Source: RGIG3513 sp045658985 (GTDB taxonomy: Bacteria > Bacillota > Clostridia > Oscillospirales > Butyricicoccaceae). From it: a stretch of DNA of 64,000 bases. Shown here one piece after another: positions 39,257 to 47,692 of the stretch (its first letter is position 1; each line of letters starts with the position of its first letter). Under the pieces are notes generated by a model. It was given only the letters and a program-made list of their open reading frames with translations. It made no database searches and was not told the origin of the DNA. The DNA is taken from the NCBI GenBank assembly GCA_045658985.1, contig JAZOWC010000004.1, positions 1 through 64,000 of the forward strand, read 5' to 3'. A program made the translations under genes and the position numbers.

Positions 39257-40837
39257 ATGAAAAAGAGCTTGTATGTTACTGTTGGATTGGTTTTGTGTGC
39301 CGGTATACTTGTGACCGGTGCTCTGCTTCGCGGCAAGCCTGACGATATAACTCCCGACAGTTCACAGATAAACGACACCCAGACCCCCGACGATACCAAA
39401 AAGCCCTATGATCCCGTGATCTCCGATACTCCCGCACCCCCTGCGCGGGATAATAACAAGGACAACTCCCCTGATAACAACGACCCCGCAGACAATACAA
39501 AACCCGATGACACCCGGCCGCCGGAAGACCCAAAATATGTACCCGTCTACCGTCACCCCGACAACGAACAGGCTTTGCAGGCGTACTATGATTTTCTAAA
39601 AAACAACGGCAAGGCGCGTTTGGTGGGTGACACACGGGAACTGACCCTCACTGAGACATTTGAGATTATGTATGCCAAGACTCACGATGAGTTTGCATTT
39701 TATGATTTTGGCTCCGACGGAGTTCAGGAGCTTGCTATCAAAACCTATCACGAGTACCTTGTGTTGTTCTGGGAAAACGGCAGGCTGTATATCGACGACG
39801 TGGGCATTCGTGAAATGCACGCAGGCTATAACGGTATTGACAGTAATTCAAACGACACATCATCCACAGAATCCACAACCGGCTACACATTAAAGTCCTT
39901 TTCGGCAGAAAACGGCATGGAGTCGCTGTCGCTGGGATACAGCATCTACCACATCTATGAGGGCACCCGTTCCTGCTATATCCTCCGTGATTTAGTGAAC
40001 GGCGAGTGGGTGGACAGGGAGAACACCTCTGTGACCGAAGAGGCTTTCCGCGAGTATATGGCAGCCTATGAAAACACTCCGGAGATCAAGTGGTATCCCA
40101 TGACTATGACCTATGATTACAGTTCCTTCTGCGATATGTCCCGTATCACAGTGCCCGCAGATATGCATTGGCTGCCCTTCCCCGGTGAGCCTGTTAAGCC
40201 GTATACAAGCATTGTTCCGACTTTTGCTACATTTGGTGACCTGAACACCACGGCGCTGCAGAATTATTACGCATTCCTCACCGGCGAGGCTGTGGCGTAT
40301 GATATGTTTAATAAAAAGATGATCTCCAATACCGACCTGACAAACAACGGAGAGGCGCCACTCACAAGCTTCAGCCTTGTGGACTACGGCGGCGACGGAG
40401 TTTTGGAGGTATGGCTGTATCGAAAGAATACCGATTGGCTTCATGAGTACATCAAAAACTCTGTAGCGGTACTGTTCTTTGACAACGGAAATCTGTACGT
40501 GGATTACCTTTCCCGTGTCGGTGTAAGTACACAGACCTACGACGGAAAGATCGTCAGATATGACTATGCCGGCAGTTATATATATGAGGTCGTAACGGTC
40601 AGCGCAGAAAATGGCGTACACCGTCAGGCAATCGCACGACTCGAAAGCGGTCTCTACAATGATAAGTATTACATCAGCGCAACCTACGAAAACGGCATAT
40701 ATACCGACGCACCCGAGCGCGAATGCACAAAAGACGAGTTTGACGCTTTTGTAAAGTCTATAGACCACGGATTCTCAAGACAGACAATGAATTATACCCA
40801 CGGCAGGATCGAGGAGGTGTTTTTGAGCCTGAAATAA
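39257..40837 (+). CDS. Secreted protein with two DFGSDG modules
   Basis: The 526-residue protein has a signal segment (residues 4-24, no lipobox Cys), a Pro/Asp/Asn-rich linker (26-100) and two homologous modules at about 103-290 and 329-515. Each module starts ALQ-YY-FL and contains a D-x-G-x-D-G-x-x-E loop (DFGSDGVQE at 150, DYGGDGVLE at 376), a strand pair ending in LFWENGRLYID or LFFDNGNLYVD, and a Tyr-rich C-terminal part. The loop resembles calcium-binding D-x-D-x-D-G repeats. The first 14 codons and upstream 17 bases are identical to those of the next gene. No function known. Confidence 0.75.
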   Translation: MKKSLYVTVGLVLCAGILVTGALLRGKPDDITPDSSQINDTQTPDDTKKPYDPVISDTPAPPARDNNKDNSPDNNDPADNTKPDDTRPPEDPKYVPVYRHPDNEQALQAYYDFLKNNGKARLVGDTRELTLTETFEIMYAKTHDEFAFYDFGSDGVQELAIKTYHEYLVLFWENGRLYIDDVGIREMHAGYNGIDSNSNDTSSTESTTGYTLKSFSAENGMESLSLGYSIYHIYEGTRSCYILRDLVNGEWVDRENTSVTEEAFREYMAAYENTPEIKWYPMTMTYDYSSFCDMSRITVPADMHWLPFPGEPVKPYTSIVPTFATFGDLNTTALQNYYAFLTGEAVAYDMFNKKMISNTDLTNNGEAPLTSFSLVDYGGDGVLEVWLYRKNTDWLHEYIKNSVAVLFFDNGNLYVDYLSRVGVSTQTYDGKIVRYDYAGSYIYEVVTVSAENGVHRQAIARLESGLYNDKYYISATYENGIYTDAPERECTKDEFDAFVKSIDHGFSRQTMNYTHGRIEEVFLSLK

Positions 40838-40888
40838 ACAGGCGAAATCCGAACTTGTCCGTCTGCCCCACAAAGAAAGGAGCAAAAT

Positions 40889-43579
40889 ATGAAAAAGAGC
40901 TTGTATGTTACTATCGCATTGGTTTTGTGTCTGCTGATGCTTTGTACCGCCTGCGGCGAGAGCAAACAGTCGGGCGCCGACGATATAACCCCACCCGACA
41001 ATACACCCGTCACCGACCCCGATACCACCCCGCCCGACAGCACGGCAGATGACAATATTCAGCCGCCCGAAGACAACACAGACAAGGTGGAATATCCCAC
41101 TAAGACGGTTGCTCCCTACACTCTTGATGCTCCGTGGTATGCTGACGAGACGACCAAGATCAACAATCGTGAGGCGCTGAATGCATACGTCAGTTTTTTG
41201 GAGTACTTTGGCTCGGTTACGGCTCTTGATCTGGAAAAGCAGACCGAAATGAAGTTTTCCACACTCAGCGGCTATGTCGGTACTTCTTATTTTCAGCTTG
41301 TGGATTTTGGGTATGACGGCAGGCTTGAACTGGTTTTGTGCGGTGATGACAGCAGAAGCAGCAACGGCATAGTGTTTTATGAGGACGGCAGGCTGTATAT
41401 TGCACGGGTTGAGCCGCGCAATATGGTGGGTCTCAAGTACAACGGACTTTGCCGCAGCAGCAACGGCAGCACCGGAGAAAGCTATGTTATGTACAATTTC
41501 AGCTCAAAAGACGGAGTAACCGTGCAGACTCTTGCTACTGTTTTCAAGGATGCCGACAGCGGTGAAAAAAGCTACTTTGTCTCGGCTGACTTCCGCAATG
41601 GCAGATATGAAGAAACCGAAACCTATAAAGTCTCAAAAGAAGACTACGAGACTTTTATAAAGCCCATTGATGATCTGCTCTCGGCATCCAAAAAAAGCCG
41701 TACCTCCGAGAACATACGGGCAGATTTTACCGTCCCGGACAGGGAAATCCCCAATCCCACAATCAACCTCGAGCAAAGCGCCGCTACCAGAGAGCCCGAT
41801 CGGGATGAGAAGCAAGCCAATCGGGAGGCTCTCAGGCTGTATAACCGCTTCCTTGTTGACACATGGTATGCCATAGATACTGACACGGGCGAAAAAGGCA
41901 GTTTTTATGAGCTGAAGCGCTACACAGACTACTTTATTAACTACGCTGCACTGGTGGACTTTGGGCTTGACTCATCCATTGAGATGGTTATTGTTCCCAC
42001 AAAGATAAGCGAGCCGACCTCGGTGGTTTTTTATGAAAACGGCGAGATCTATATTGATTATATCGAATGCAACGAGATACAGTCGCTGACCTATGACGGT
42101 TTGTGCCGGACCTCAAGCGGAAATATTGATCGCCTCAGCTTCACAGCCGAAAGCGGCTGTGTACGGCAGACCGTTTTGTCCCGCACGGCAGACTCTGCAA
42201 CGGGCGAGGAGACATATTTTTCGCATACAGAATCCCGCGAGATCACAAAGAGCGAGTATGAGTCTTTTTTACCTCAGCAGACCTACCCGGTTTTTTATGA
42301 CGACGAAAGCAAATACTCTATGCTCACCGTCGAGAGTACCGCCGACAAGCTCCCCGATGAAGCCACCATAGAGGCCAACCGCGAAGTTCTGCAGAAATAC
42401 TACGACTTCATAAGCGGCGCCTGCACAGCGTTGGACGAGGATGCCGACGCGCAGGTAATGTTCGACAGCATAACCAGATACGGTACCAACAAGGTGCGTC
42501 ACTTCGGACTTGTGGACTTTGGCTCCGACGGCGTGCTGGAGATGGTTCTTAATGATACGGGATATCATTATTACACCGTGCTGTACTATATGAACGGTCA
42601 GGTGTACACGGACGGATATGCATACAGAACATTCAGCTGGCCGACCTATACGGGCATAGCCACGGGCAGCGGCGGCTCGGCAGGAAGCGAGTTTATGGTT
42701 ACCTATACAGACGAGGGACGCCGGGAGTGGACCTTTATGTCCTACGCGCTTGACCGCGAAATATACAAGGACCGCTACTATATCAGTGCCGCATACGAAA
42801 ACGGCAGACTTGTCCCTGCCGAAACGGTAGAGGTGGACAAATACACCTATTATTCCTTCCTGGAGAACGAGCCTTCTGTACAGAGCTATACATTTGATGA
42901 CAAAACTCTGAAAGAGGTGCTCAGGGTTGATGCTGTTTCCGCCCCGCCGAGCACCGACGGGGGCGATGATGCCGCCTTTGATGCCGAAGCACAGAACGCG
43001 CAGGCTTTGCAGGCATATTATGAGTGGCTGACCGGTCAGAGGCAGGCAACGGATATCTCAAAGCCCAACGTTAAACGAACCCGAACCGATATGGCTGCAT
43101 TAAACATCAGATACAGCCGCTTTGCCTTTGCCGACCTTGGCTCCGACGGTGTGACGGAGTTGGTTTTGGAGTATGAGTCAGTACCTTCCAACCGTCTCGT
43201 GCTTTATTATGAAGGCGGCAATCTCTACTACGACACCTTTGCCCGCGATATAAAAGCAAACGGCTATTATGAAGAAGAAACCACTTGGGGCGGCGTACGT
43301 TTGCTGCACCACTATATCACACGGTACGCACCCTCAAGAGGCGAGTATACCATTGAGCTTGGCTACGAGACCCCTCCCTCAAAGGACTCCCCCAACCCCG
43401 TATATCGTCTGTACTATACTTTCGCAGACGGAGAGTATTCTCTGTATACGGGCGAGAGCACCAAAGATGCCCTCTACAGCGTGCTGAAGGAGCATTTCAA
43501 TGCGCCCGAGCTGGTATGGCACACTATGGACAAGATGCCGGAGCACGAGCTTTTCAGAGATATTGCAGGCACAAAATAA
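40889..43579 (+). CDS. Lipoprotein with four DFGSDG modules, paralogue of the preceding gene
   Basis: The 896-residue protein has a lipoprotein signal peptide (LCTAC, Cys22), an acidic Pro/Asp linker and four copies of the same module (about 92-262, 310-462, 496-662, 702-875). The D-x-G-x-D-G-x-x-E loops lie at 139, 357, 543 and 749; the second is degenerate (DFGLDSSIE). Each has a strand motif such as VFYEDGRLYI or VLYYMNGQVY. It lies 51 bases after its paralogue and is probably cotranscribed; a terminator follows. It should be anchored outside the membrane; ligand unknown. Confidence 0.78.
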   Translation: MKKSLYVTIALVLCLLMLCTACGESKQSGADDITPPDNTPVTDPDTTPPDSTADDNIQPPEDNTDKVEYPTKTVAPYTLDAPWYADETTKINNREALNAYVSFLEYFGSVTALDLEKQTEMKFSTLSGYVGTSYFQLVDFGYDGRLELVLCGDDSRSSNGIVFYEDGRLYIARVEPRNMVGLKYNGLCRSSNGSTGESYVMYNFSSKDGVTVQTLATVFKDADSGEKSYFVSADFRNGRYEETETYKVSKEDYETFIKPIDDLLSASKKSRTSENIRADFTVPDREIPNPTINLEQSAATREPDRDEKQANREALRLYNRFLVDTWYAIDTDTGEKGSFYELKRYTDYFINYAALVDFGLDSSIEMVIVPTKISEPTSVVFYENGEIYIDYIECNEIQSLTYDGLCRTSSGNIDRLSFTAESGCVRQTVLSRTADSATGEETYFSHTESREITKSEYESFLPQQTYPVFYDDESKYSMLTVESTADKLPDEATIEANREVLQKYYDFISGACTALDEDADAQVMFDSITRYGTNKVRHFGLVDFGSDGVLEMVLNDTGYHYYTVLYYMNGQVYTDGYAYRTFSWPTYTGIATGSGGSAGSEFMVTYTDEGRREWTFMSYALDREIYKDRYYISAAYENGRLVPAETVEVDKYTYYSFLENEPSVQSYTFDDKTLKEVLRVDAVSAPPSTDGGDDAAFDAEAQNAQALQAYYEWLTGQRQATDISKPNVKRTRTDMAALNIRYSRFAFADLGSDGVTELVLEYESVPSNRLVLYYEGGNLYYDTFARDIKANGYYEEETTWGGVRLLHHYITRYAPSRGEYTIELGYETPPSKDSPNPVYRLYYTFADGEYSLYTGESTKDALYSVLKEHFNAPELVWHTMDKMPEHELFRDIAGTK

Positions 43580-43616
43580 CTCTCAGGCAGGCATAAGTCA
43601 TCAGGCAAAAAAAATA

Positions 43617-43646
43617 AAACACCGAGGTGAAAACCTCGGTGTTTTT
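43617..43646. terminator. Shared terminator of the modular lipoprotein gene and rpsR
   Basis: AAACACCGAGGT (43617-43628) pairs with ACCTCGGTGTTT (43633-43644) over a GAAA loop with A and T tracts on both sides, between convergent genes. Confidence 0.9.
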
Positions 43647-43658
43647 GACTTGATTAAA

Positions 43659-43913
43659 TTAGTCAGCGGTGTAGGGCAGCAGAGCGATGTGGCGTGCGCG
43701 CTTAACAGCCTCTGTTACCTGGCGCTGATGCATTGCGCAGGTGCCGGTCATTCTGCGGGGGAGGATCTTGCCTCTCTCGGAGATGAACTTGCGCAGCTTT
43801 GCAGCATCCTTGTAATCGATGTGCTCTACTTTGTCAGCGCAGAACTGGCAAACCTTGCGGCGGCGGCGAACTTCGCCGTGGGGACGCTCGGGTCTCTCGT
43901 TATTCTTTTCCAT
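43659..43913 (-). CDS. rpsR: 30S ribosomal protein S18
   Basis: The 84-residue protein has the S18 core DYKDAAKLRKFISERGKILPRRMTGTCAMHQRQVTEAVKRARHIALLP. Cys22 and Cys25 (KVCQFC) with Cys59 suggest a zinc-binding C+ form of S18. It closes the rpsF-ssb-rpsR operon. AGGAGG precedes the ATG. The window's RimI is the likely S18 acetylase. Confidence 0.97.
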   Translation of the reverse strand: MEKNNERPERPHGEVRRRRKVCQFCADKVEHIDYKDAAKLRKFISERGKILPRRMTGTCAMHQRQVTEAVKRARHIALLPYTAD

Positions 43914-43936
43914 TTGTTATTTCCTCCTTGTTCAGA

Positions 43937-44365
43937 TTAGAAGGGAAGATCACTGTCATCCTCGGGCATGGGGAATGCCGAGGCGGGAGCGCGGCCCAGA
44001 TCAAAGGGCTCGCCCATCATGCTGTCGCGGGCAGGAGCGTCACCGCGCTTGGAGTCGGCAAAGAAAACTTCGTCTGCAACGACTTCTACGCTCTTGCGCT
44101 TGTTGCCCTGCTTATCTTCCCATGTGCGTGTCTGGATCTTACCGGACACAGCCACCTGCATACCCTTTGTAAACCACTTGGCAGCGAACTCAGCGGTACT
44201 TCTCCATGCGACGATGTCGATGAAGTCGGTCTGAGCCTGCTCACCCTGACGGGTGAAGCTGCGGTTGACGGCGAGGGTAAAGGTGGTAACGGATACGTCT
44301 CCGGATGTTTTGCGGAGTTCGGGATCGGCCGTGAGCCTACCCATGAGGATAGCTTTGTTAAGCAT
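43937..44365 (-). CDS. ssb: Single-stranded DNA-binding protein
   Basis: The 142-residue protein has the SSB OB-fold (MLNKAILMGRLTADPELRKT, RTWEDKQGNKRKSVEVVADEVFFADSK) and the acidic protein-interaction tip DDSDLPF at the C-terminus. It binds single-stranded DNA as a tetramer in replication and repair. The rpsF-ssb-rpsR order is standard for Firmicutes. The spacing to rpsF is 11 bases. Confidence 0.97.
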   Translation of the reverse strand: MLNKAILMGRLTADPELRKTSGDVSVTTFTLAVNRSFTRQGEQAQTDFIDIVAWRSTAEFAAKWFTKGMQVAVSGKIQTRTWEDKQGNKRKSVEVVADEVFFADSKRGDAPARDSMMGEPFDLGRAPASAFPMPEDDSDLPF

Positions 44366-44376
44366 AGCTATTCTCC

Positions 44377-44667
44377 TTACTTGGCGATGATGATCGAACG
44401 CATGATACCATCGGTAATACGATAGATACGATCGAGCTCAGCGGGGAACTCGGGAGCGCTCTCGAACTCAACCAGAACGTAGTAACCTTCGTTCTTGTCG
44501 TTGATGGCGTAAGCCAGACGGCGCTTGCCCCACTCATCCACCTTTACGATAGTACCGTTTGCTTCGATGAGAGTCTTAAACTTCTCAACCAGAGCAGCGA
44601 CACCCTCCTCACCCAGAGCAAGGTCGGCAATAAAAATGGTCTCGTAGGTTCCTGTTACTTTCGGCAT
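44377..44667 (-). CDS. rpsF: 30S ribosomal protein S6
   Basis: The 96-residue protein shows the S6 pattern: YETIFIADLALGEEGV at the N-terminus, VDEWGKRRLAYAINDKNEGYYVLVEFES in the middle, and DRIYRITDGIMRSII at the end. First gene of the operon, after AAGGAGGTG. Its 100-base leader carries two hairpins (for example GCCTGCA/TGCAGGC at about 44696-44715) that may be regulatory. Confidence 0.97.
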   Translation of the reverse strand: MPKVTGTYETIFIADLALGEEGVAALVEKFKTLIEANGTIVKVDEWGKRRLAYAINDKNEGYYVLVEFESAPEFPAELDRIYRITDGIMRSIIIAK

Positions 44668-44763
44668 TATTGTGCACCTCCTTATGGACTTATGGCCTGC
44701 ATATTCTTGCAGGCAAGAAAGTTTAGAAGCGAAATAAGCATACTTCGCTAATCTAACAGAAGT

Positions 44764-44792
44764 ATTTTACACGCAAACTGCGCTTTTGTCAA
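44764..44792 (-). promoter_or_regulatory. Promoter of rpsF-ssb-rpsR
   Basis: On the minus strand TTGACA (44787-44792), 17 bases, TAAAAT (44764-44769). The leader to the rpsF ATG is about 90 bases. Confidence 0.85.
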
Positions 44793-44798
44793 GTATTT

Positions 44799-45797
44799 TT
44801 ATCCGTTTTTGAGCACATCTGCCAGCGCATTTGCAAACAAATGCACCGAATAGAGGGCCTCCTGCAGATAGTTGGCGCAGGTGCCCACCTCAAGCAGCAT
44901 ACTCCCCGTGCGAAAGTGCTGATTGAACCGCGCCGCGCGCAGGTTGATCGGGCGCATCAGGCCCGGATACAGCTCCTCTATGCGCTGATGCAGGCGAAGC
45001 TGAAAGCTCATATTCTCCCGCCAGTTGGGATGGCTGAGGCCTCCTGCATCGGTGCCTACCACCAGCAGCAATTGTGCGGCATCTCTGCCGTCTATCTGCG
45101 CCGTTGCCTTGTAATATCCGCCGTCGGCGGTGGCCACCGCGTCGCGGTGGAGGTCGATGACGATCTTGGCTTCGGGATAGCGCAGGAGCATGTCCTCTAT
45201 GGCCTCCCGCGAGCGGTCATATGCGCCGCTGTAGTTTGGGTAGTCGCACAGCTCTGTACAATGTACGGCTTTGATCCCGTGGCTTTCAAGGGCGGTTTTC
45301 AGCTCCTCGCCTACCCTGAGGACGTTCTGATTATTGTCGAGAGTACGCAGTTCGTCGTTCTCTGTGTATGTATCGCTGCCCGATGGGGTGTATGCCTCGG
45401 TGCCGTGGGTATGCACGATTATCACCTGCACCCCTTCCTCATTCAGCGGCACCCGTACCCCCATATCCAGCAGCTGCTGCAGGTCTATATCAAAGCTCGT
45501 GTCGTTGCGCAGACTGATATTCGCGGGCTTGGAGGGTACGGAGGGCTCGGACGGCGCGGGCGGCGCGGAGGGCTCGGGCGGCAAGGGAGACTCGGGCGGC
45601 GAGGCAGGTATAATGGGCAGCACGCTCTCCACCACCCTGCTGTCGGGGAGCATAAAACGCTCGGCGGTATACGGGGTCATATCTCCCGCGCCCGCCCCCT
45701 GCCCCAAGTCTCCCCGCAGGATAATGACCACCGCTCCTGCCACCGCCAGTCCCAGCAGGAGCGCAGGCAGGGACGAATATTGTTTGTCCTTTTTCAC
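44799..45797 (-). CDS. spoIIP: Stage II sporulation protein P (SpoIIP)
   Basis: SpoIIP is the peptidoglycan amidase/endopeptidase that, with SpoIID and SpoIIM, drives engulfment of the forespore. The 332-residue protein has a membrane anchor (about residues 10-28), a Pro/Ser/Glu-rich linker and the SpoIIP domain with IIVHTHGTEAYTPS and IVIDLHRDAV metal-ligand segments and LLEVGTCAN near the end. I start at GTG 45797, eight bases after GGAGGT; a longer frame to 45848 overlaps gpr. It lies 44 bases after gpr. Confidence 0.93.
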   Translation of the reverse strand: MKKDKQYSSLPALLLGLAVAGAVVIILRGDLGQGAGAGDMTPYTAERFMLPDSRVVESVLPIIPASPPESPLPPEPSAPPAPSEPSVPSKPANISLRNDTSFDIDLQQLLDMGVRVPLNEEGVQVIIVHTHGTEAYTPSGSDTYTENDELRTLDNNQNVLRVGEELKTALESHGIKAVHCTELCDYPNYSGAYDRSREAIEDMLLRYPEAKIVIDLHRDAVATADGGYYKATAQIDGRDAAQLLLVVGTDAGGLSHPNWRENMSFQLRLHQRIEELYPGLMRPINLRAARFNQHFRTGSMLLEVGTCANYLQEALYSVHLFANALADVLKNG

Positions 45798-45841
45798 ACC
45801 GGTGCACCTCCATACCCGACTATATGCAGGTGCAGGTGAGT

Positions 45842-46687
45842 TCAGCACAAAAACTGCTCAATTTCTGCAGGTGTCATCTCCCCGTGCAGAGCCATGTTGA
45901 TGGCGTAGGAGAGTATTTTGGCGCTTTTTTCGGCGATCAGGTCGATATCGTTGGGCGTAACGAGAAATGATCTGCCCTCTGTGTGATCTGTCTCCTCCCC
46001 CGTCATCTCACGGGCGATGGTGTCGGCATCCACCACCGTGGGCACGCCCAACGCTATGACGGGCAGGCCGAGGGTATCACGGCTCAGGGCCGTGCGGGCA
46101 TTGCAGGCCCCCGAGCCGGGCACAACTCCCGTGTCCGACAGCTGAAATGTGCGGCCCAGCCGATCTGTGGACAGGGATGCAAGAGCATCCACCGCTATGA
46201 CTGCCGACGGGCGCACACGGGAGCAGACACCGCGGATGATTTCGGCGCTCTCCACACCCGTGCAGCCGAGGACACCTGCTTTGACGGCGCAGACCGAGCG
46301 CATATGGCCAAAGATCCCCGGCATGCTGCTGTGCAGATGTCTGGTGGCTATCACTCGGTCCACCGTAAGCGGGCCGATGCTGTCGGGTGTGATGCGCATA
46401 TTGCCCAGTCCCGCCACAAGCACCGTTCCCTCACGCGGCAGCAGCTCTCTGAGTTCCCGCGCCAGCAGGCGCGGTGCCGCAGCAGCGGCAGAGGAGTCGA
46501 CCTGCCAGTTTTCGGGCAGCTCGAGGGTGATATATCTGCCTCGCGGCTTGCCGATGGCCTTTTCTCCCTCGGCCGTCAATACGGTGACCTCACGCAGGCA
46601 GACACCCTCCTCCTCCCACTCTTTTGCCCTGACGCCCTCGCAGACTTTGCCTTCACTCTGCAGCCTGCCGTGGGCCTCAAAAGCCAT
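45842..46687 (-). CDS. gpr: GPR endopeptidase (spore germination protease)
   Basis: GPR degrades small acid-soluble spore proteins during germination. The 281-residue protein contains VAGLGNMRITPDSIGPLTVDR, VKAGVLGCTGVESAEII, AVDALASLSTDRLGRTFQL and GVPTVVDADT, all family blocks; the family aspartates in DSIG and AVDAL are present. ATG 46687 follows AAAGGA. gpr-spoIIP next to rpsT is a common clostridial order, and the pair marks a spore former. Confidence 0.95.
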   Translation of the reverse strand: MAFEAHGRLQSEGKVCEGVRAKEWEEEGVCLREVTVLTAEGEKAIGKPRGRYITLELPENWQVDSSAAAAAPRLLARELRELLPREGTVLVAGLGNMRITPDSIGPLTVDRVIATRHLHSSMPGIFGHMRSVCAVKAGVLGCTGVESAEIIRGVCSRVRPSAVIAVDALASLSTDRLGRTFQLSDTGVVPGSGACNARTALSRDTLGLPVIALGVPTVVDADTIAREMTGEETDHTEGRSFLVTPNDIDLIAEKSAKILSYAINMALHGEMTPAEIEQFLC

Positions 46688-46776
46688 ATCGGTACGTCCT
46701 TTCACGCTGAAAATCCCCCTTTTTGATGTTTTTTTAGATATTTTTTGTGTAAAATTGCAAAGTATTCAAAAAACTC

Positions 46777-46805
46777 TTGCATTTTTCTTTGTTATGTGAT
46801 AGTAT
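46777..46805 (+). promoter_or_regulatory. Promoter of rpsT
   Basis: TTGCAT (46777-46782), 17 bases, TAGTAT (46800-46805), 39 bases before the ATG. Confidence 0.65.
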
Positions 46806-46844
46806 TATTCTGCTAAAAGTTCAGTCTATAAGGAGGTCGTGAAG

Positions 46845-47105
46845 ATGCCCAATATTAAGTCTGCAAAGAAGCGTGTTCTGGTTTCCCGTCAGGAGAACGC
46901 TGCTAACCGTGCTGCCAAGACTGCGCTCAAAACTCAGCTGAAGAAGTTTGACGCTGCTGTTGCTGCCGGCGAAGGCGATCTGGAAGTAGTCTATCGTGAG
47001 TCGGTTGCCGGCGTTGATAAGGCTGCTGCTGCCGGCGTTATCCATAAGAACGCTGCTGCAAGAAAAAAGAGCCAGCTCACCAAGAAGCTCGCTGCCGCTA
47101 AGTAA
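46845..47105 (+). CDS. rpsT: 30S ribosomal protein S20
   Basis: The 86-residue basic protein begins MPNIKSAKKRVLVSRQENAAN and ends in the Ala/Lys-rich helix GVIHKNAAARKKSQLTKKL typical of S20. ATG 46845 is eight bases after AGGAGG; a GTG six bases earlier is in frame but less likely. It is divergent from gpr. Confidence 0.97.
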   Translation: MPNIKSAKKRVLVSRQENAANRAAKTALKTQLKKFDAAVAAGEGDLEVVYRESVAGVDKAAAAGVIHKNAAARKKSQLTKKLAAAK

Positions 47106-47118
47106 GTTTGAACAAGCA

Positions 47119-47150
47119 AAGCACCTGAGGACTCTCAGGTGCTTTTTGTT
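47119..47150 (+). terminator. Terminator of rpsT
   Basis: AAGCACCTGAG (47119-47129) pairs with CTCAGGTGCTT (47134-47144) over GACT, followed by TTTGTTTTTT. Confidence 0.9.
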
Positions 47151-47186
47151 TTTTCCCAGAAACACACCTTTTGCCCATCTACTGCC

Positions 47187-47367
47187 TAACTCTCGGGTCG
47201 CCGTACTCTCCCCACGGGACAGGTCCCGCGGGGTCCCCGATTTAATCGACTTCGGTCGGGATTATCCCTTCCTACGTCTTGCACGGTACTCACCGCGCCT
47301 CGCTCACGCTCGGTCAGCCGATGGCCGACTTTGGTACTGCCGTCCCTCGTGTTAGTTGTATATGAAC
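47187..47367. repeat. Dispersed intergenic repeat, inverted copy of the 17-kb element
   Basis: Reverse-complement copies of the 17-kb blocks are present: TAACTCTCGGGTCGCCG (47187-47203), GCCGTACTCTCCCCA (47200-47214), GCGGGGTCCCC (47228-47238) and GTTAGTTGTATATGAAC (47351-47367). This copy is compact (about 180 bases) and lies between the rpsT terminator and the next gene. No reading frame in the 350-base gap is convincing. Confidence 0.7.
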
Positions 47368-47408
47368 AAAATCTGTGTTTCTTTCAAGACTGTGCGCATT
47401 AAAAAACT

Positions 47409-47443
47409 ACGGCTCCCCTTTGGTGCAAGGGGAGCCGTTTTGA
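47409..47443. terminator. Terminator downstream of the glycine-zipper gene
   Basis: ACGGCTCCCCTT (47409-47420) pairs with AAGGGGAGCCGT (47427-47438) over six bases, followed by TTTT on the plus strand and preceded by AAAAAA, so it can serve the minus-strand degV transcript. Confidence 0.8.
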
Positions 47444-47455
47444 TTATTTTTTTGA

Positions 47456-47689
47456 TTATTTTTCGGTGTTTTCGTCTTTTTGAGTATCGTCCGTGGGCTT
47501 ATCTGCGGATTTTTTGCGGTTTGCGTTATCTATCATAGCGCCGATGCCCACACCGATAGCCACGCCGTAGCACATCCACATACTCATATTATCGGTTGCC
47601 GCTCCGATAGCTGTACCTATGCCGATACCTATGCACATTCCTATAGGCAGCCAGGCAACGTTCTCCTCTGACTTCTTATTGTTGCTCAT
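47456..47689 (-). CDS. Small membrane protein with glycine-zipper helices
   Basis: The 77-residue product has two hydrophobic segments rich in Gly at every fourth residue (GMCIGIGIGTAIGAATDN and GVAIGVGIGAMIDN), a glycine-zipper pattern that favours helix packing, then a charged tail (KKSADKPTDDTQKDENTEK). It starts three bases after the degV stop, without a clear ribosome binding site of its own, so it may be translated by coupling. Function unknown. Confidence 0.72.
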   Translation of the reverse strand: MSNNKKSEENVAWLPIGMCIGIGIGTAIGAATDNMSMWMCYGVAIGVGIGAMIDNANRKKSADKPTDDTQKDENTEK

Positions 47690-47692
47690 AGC

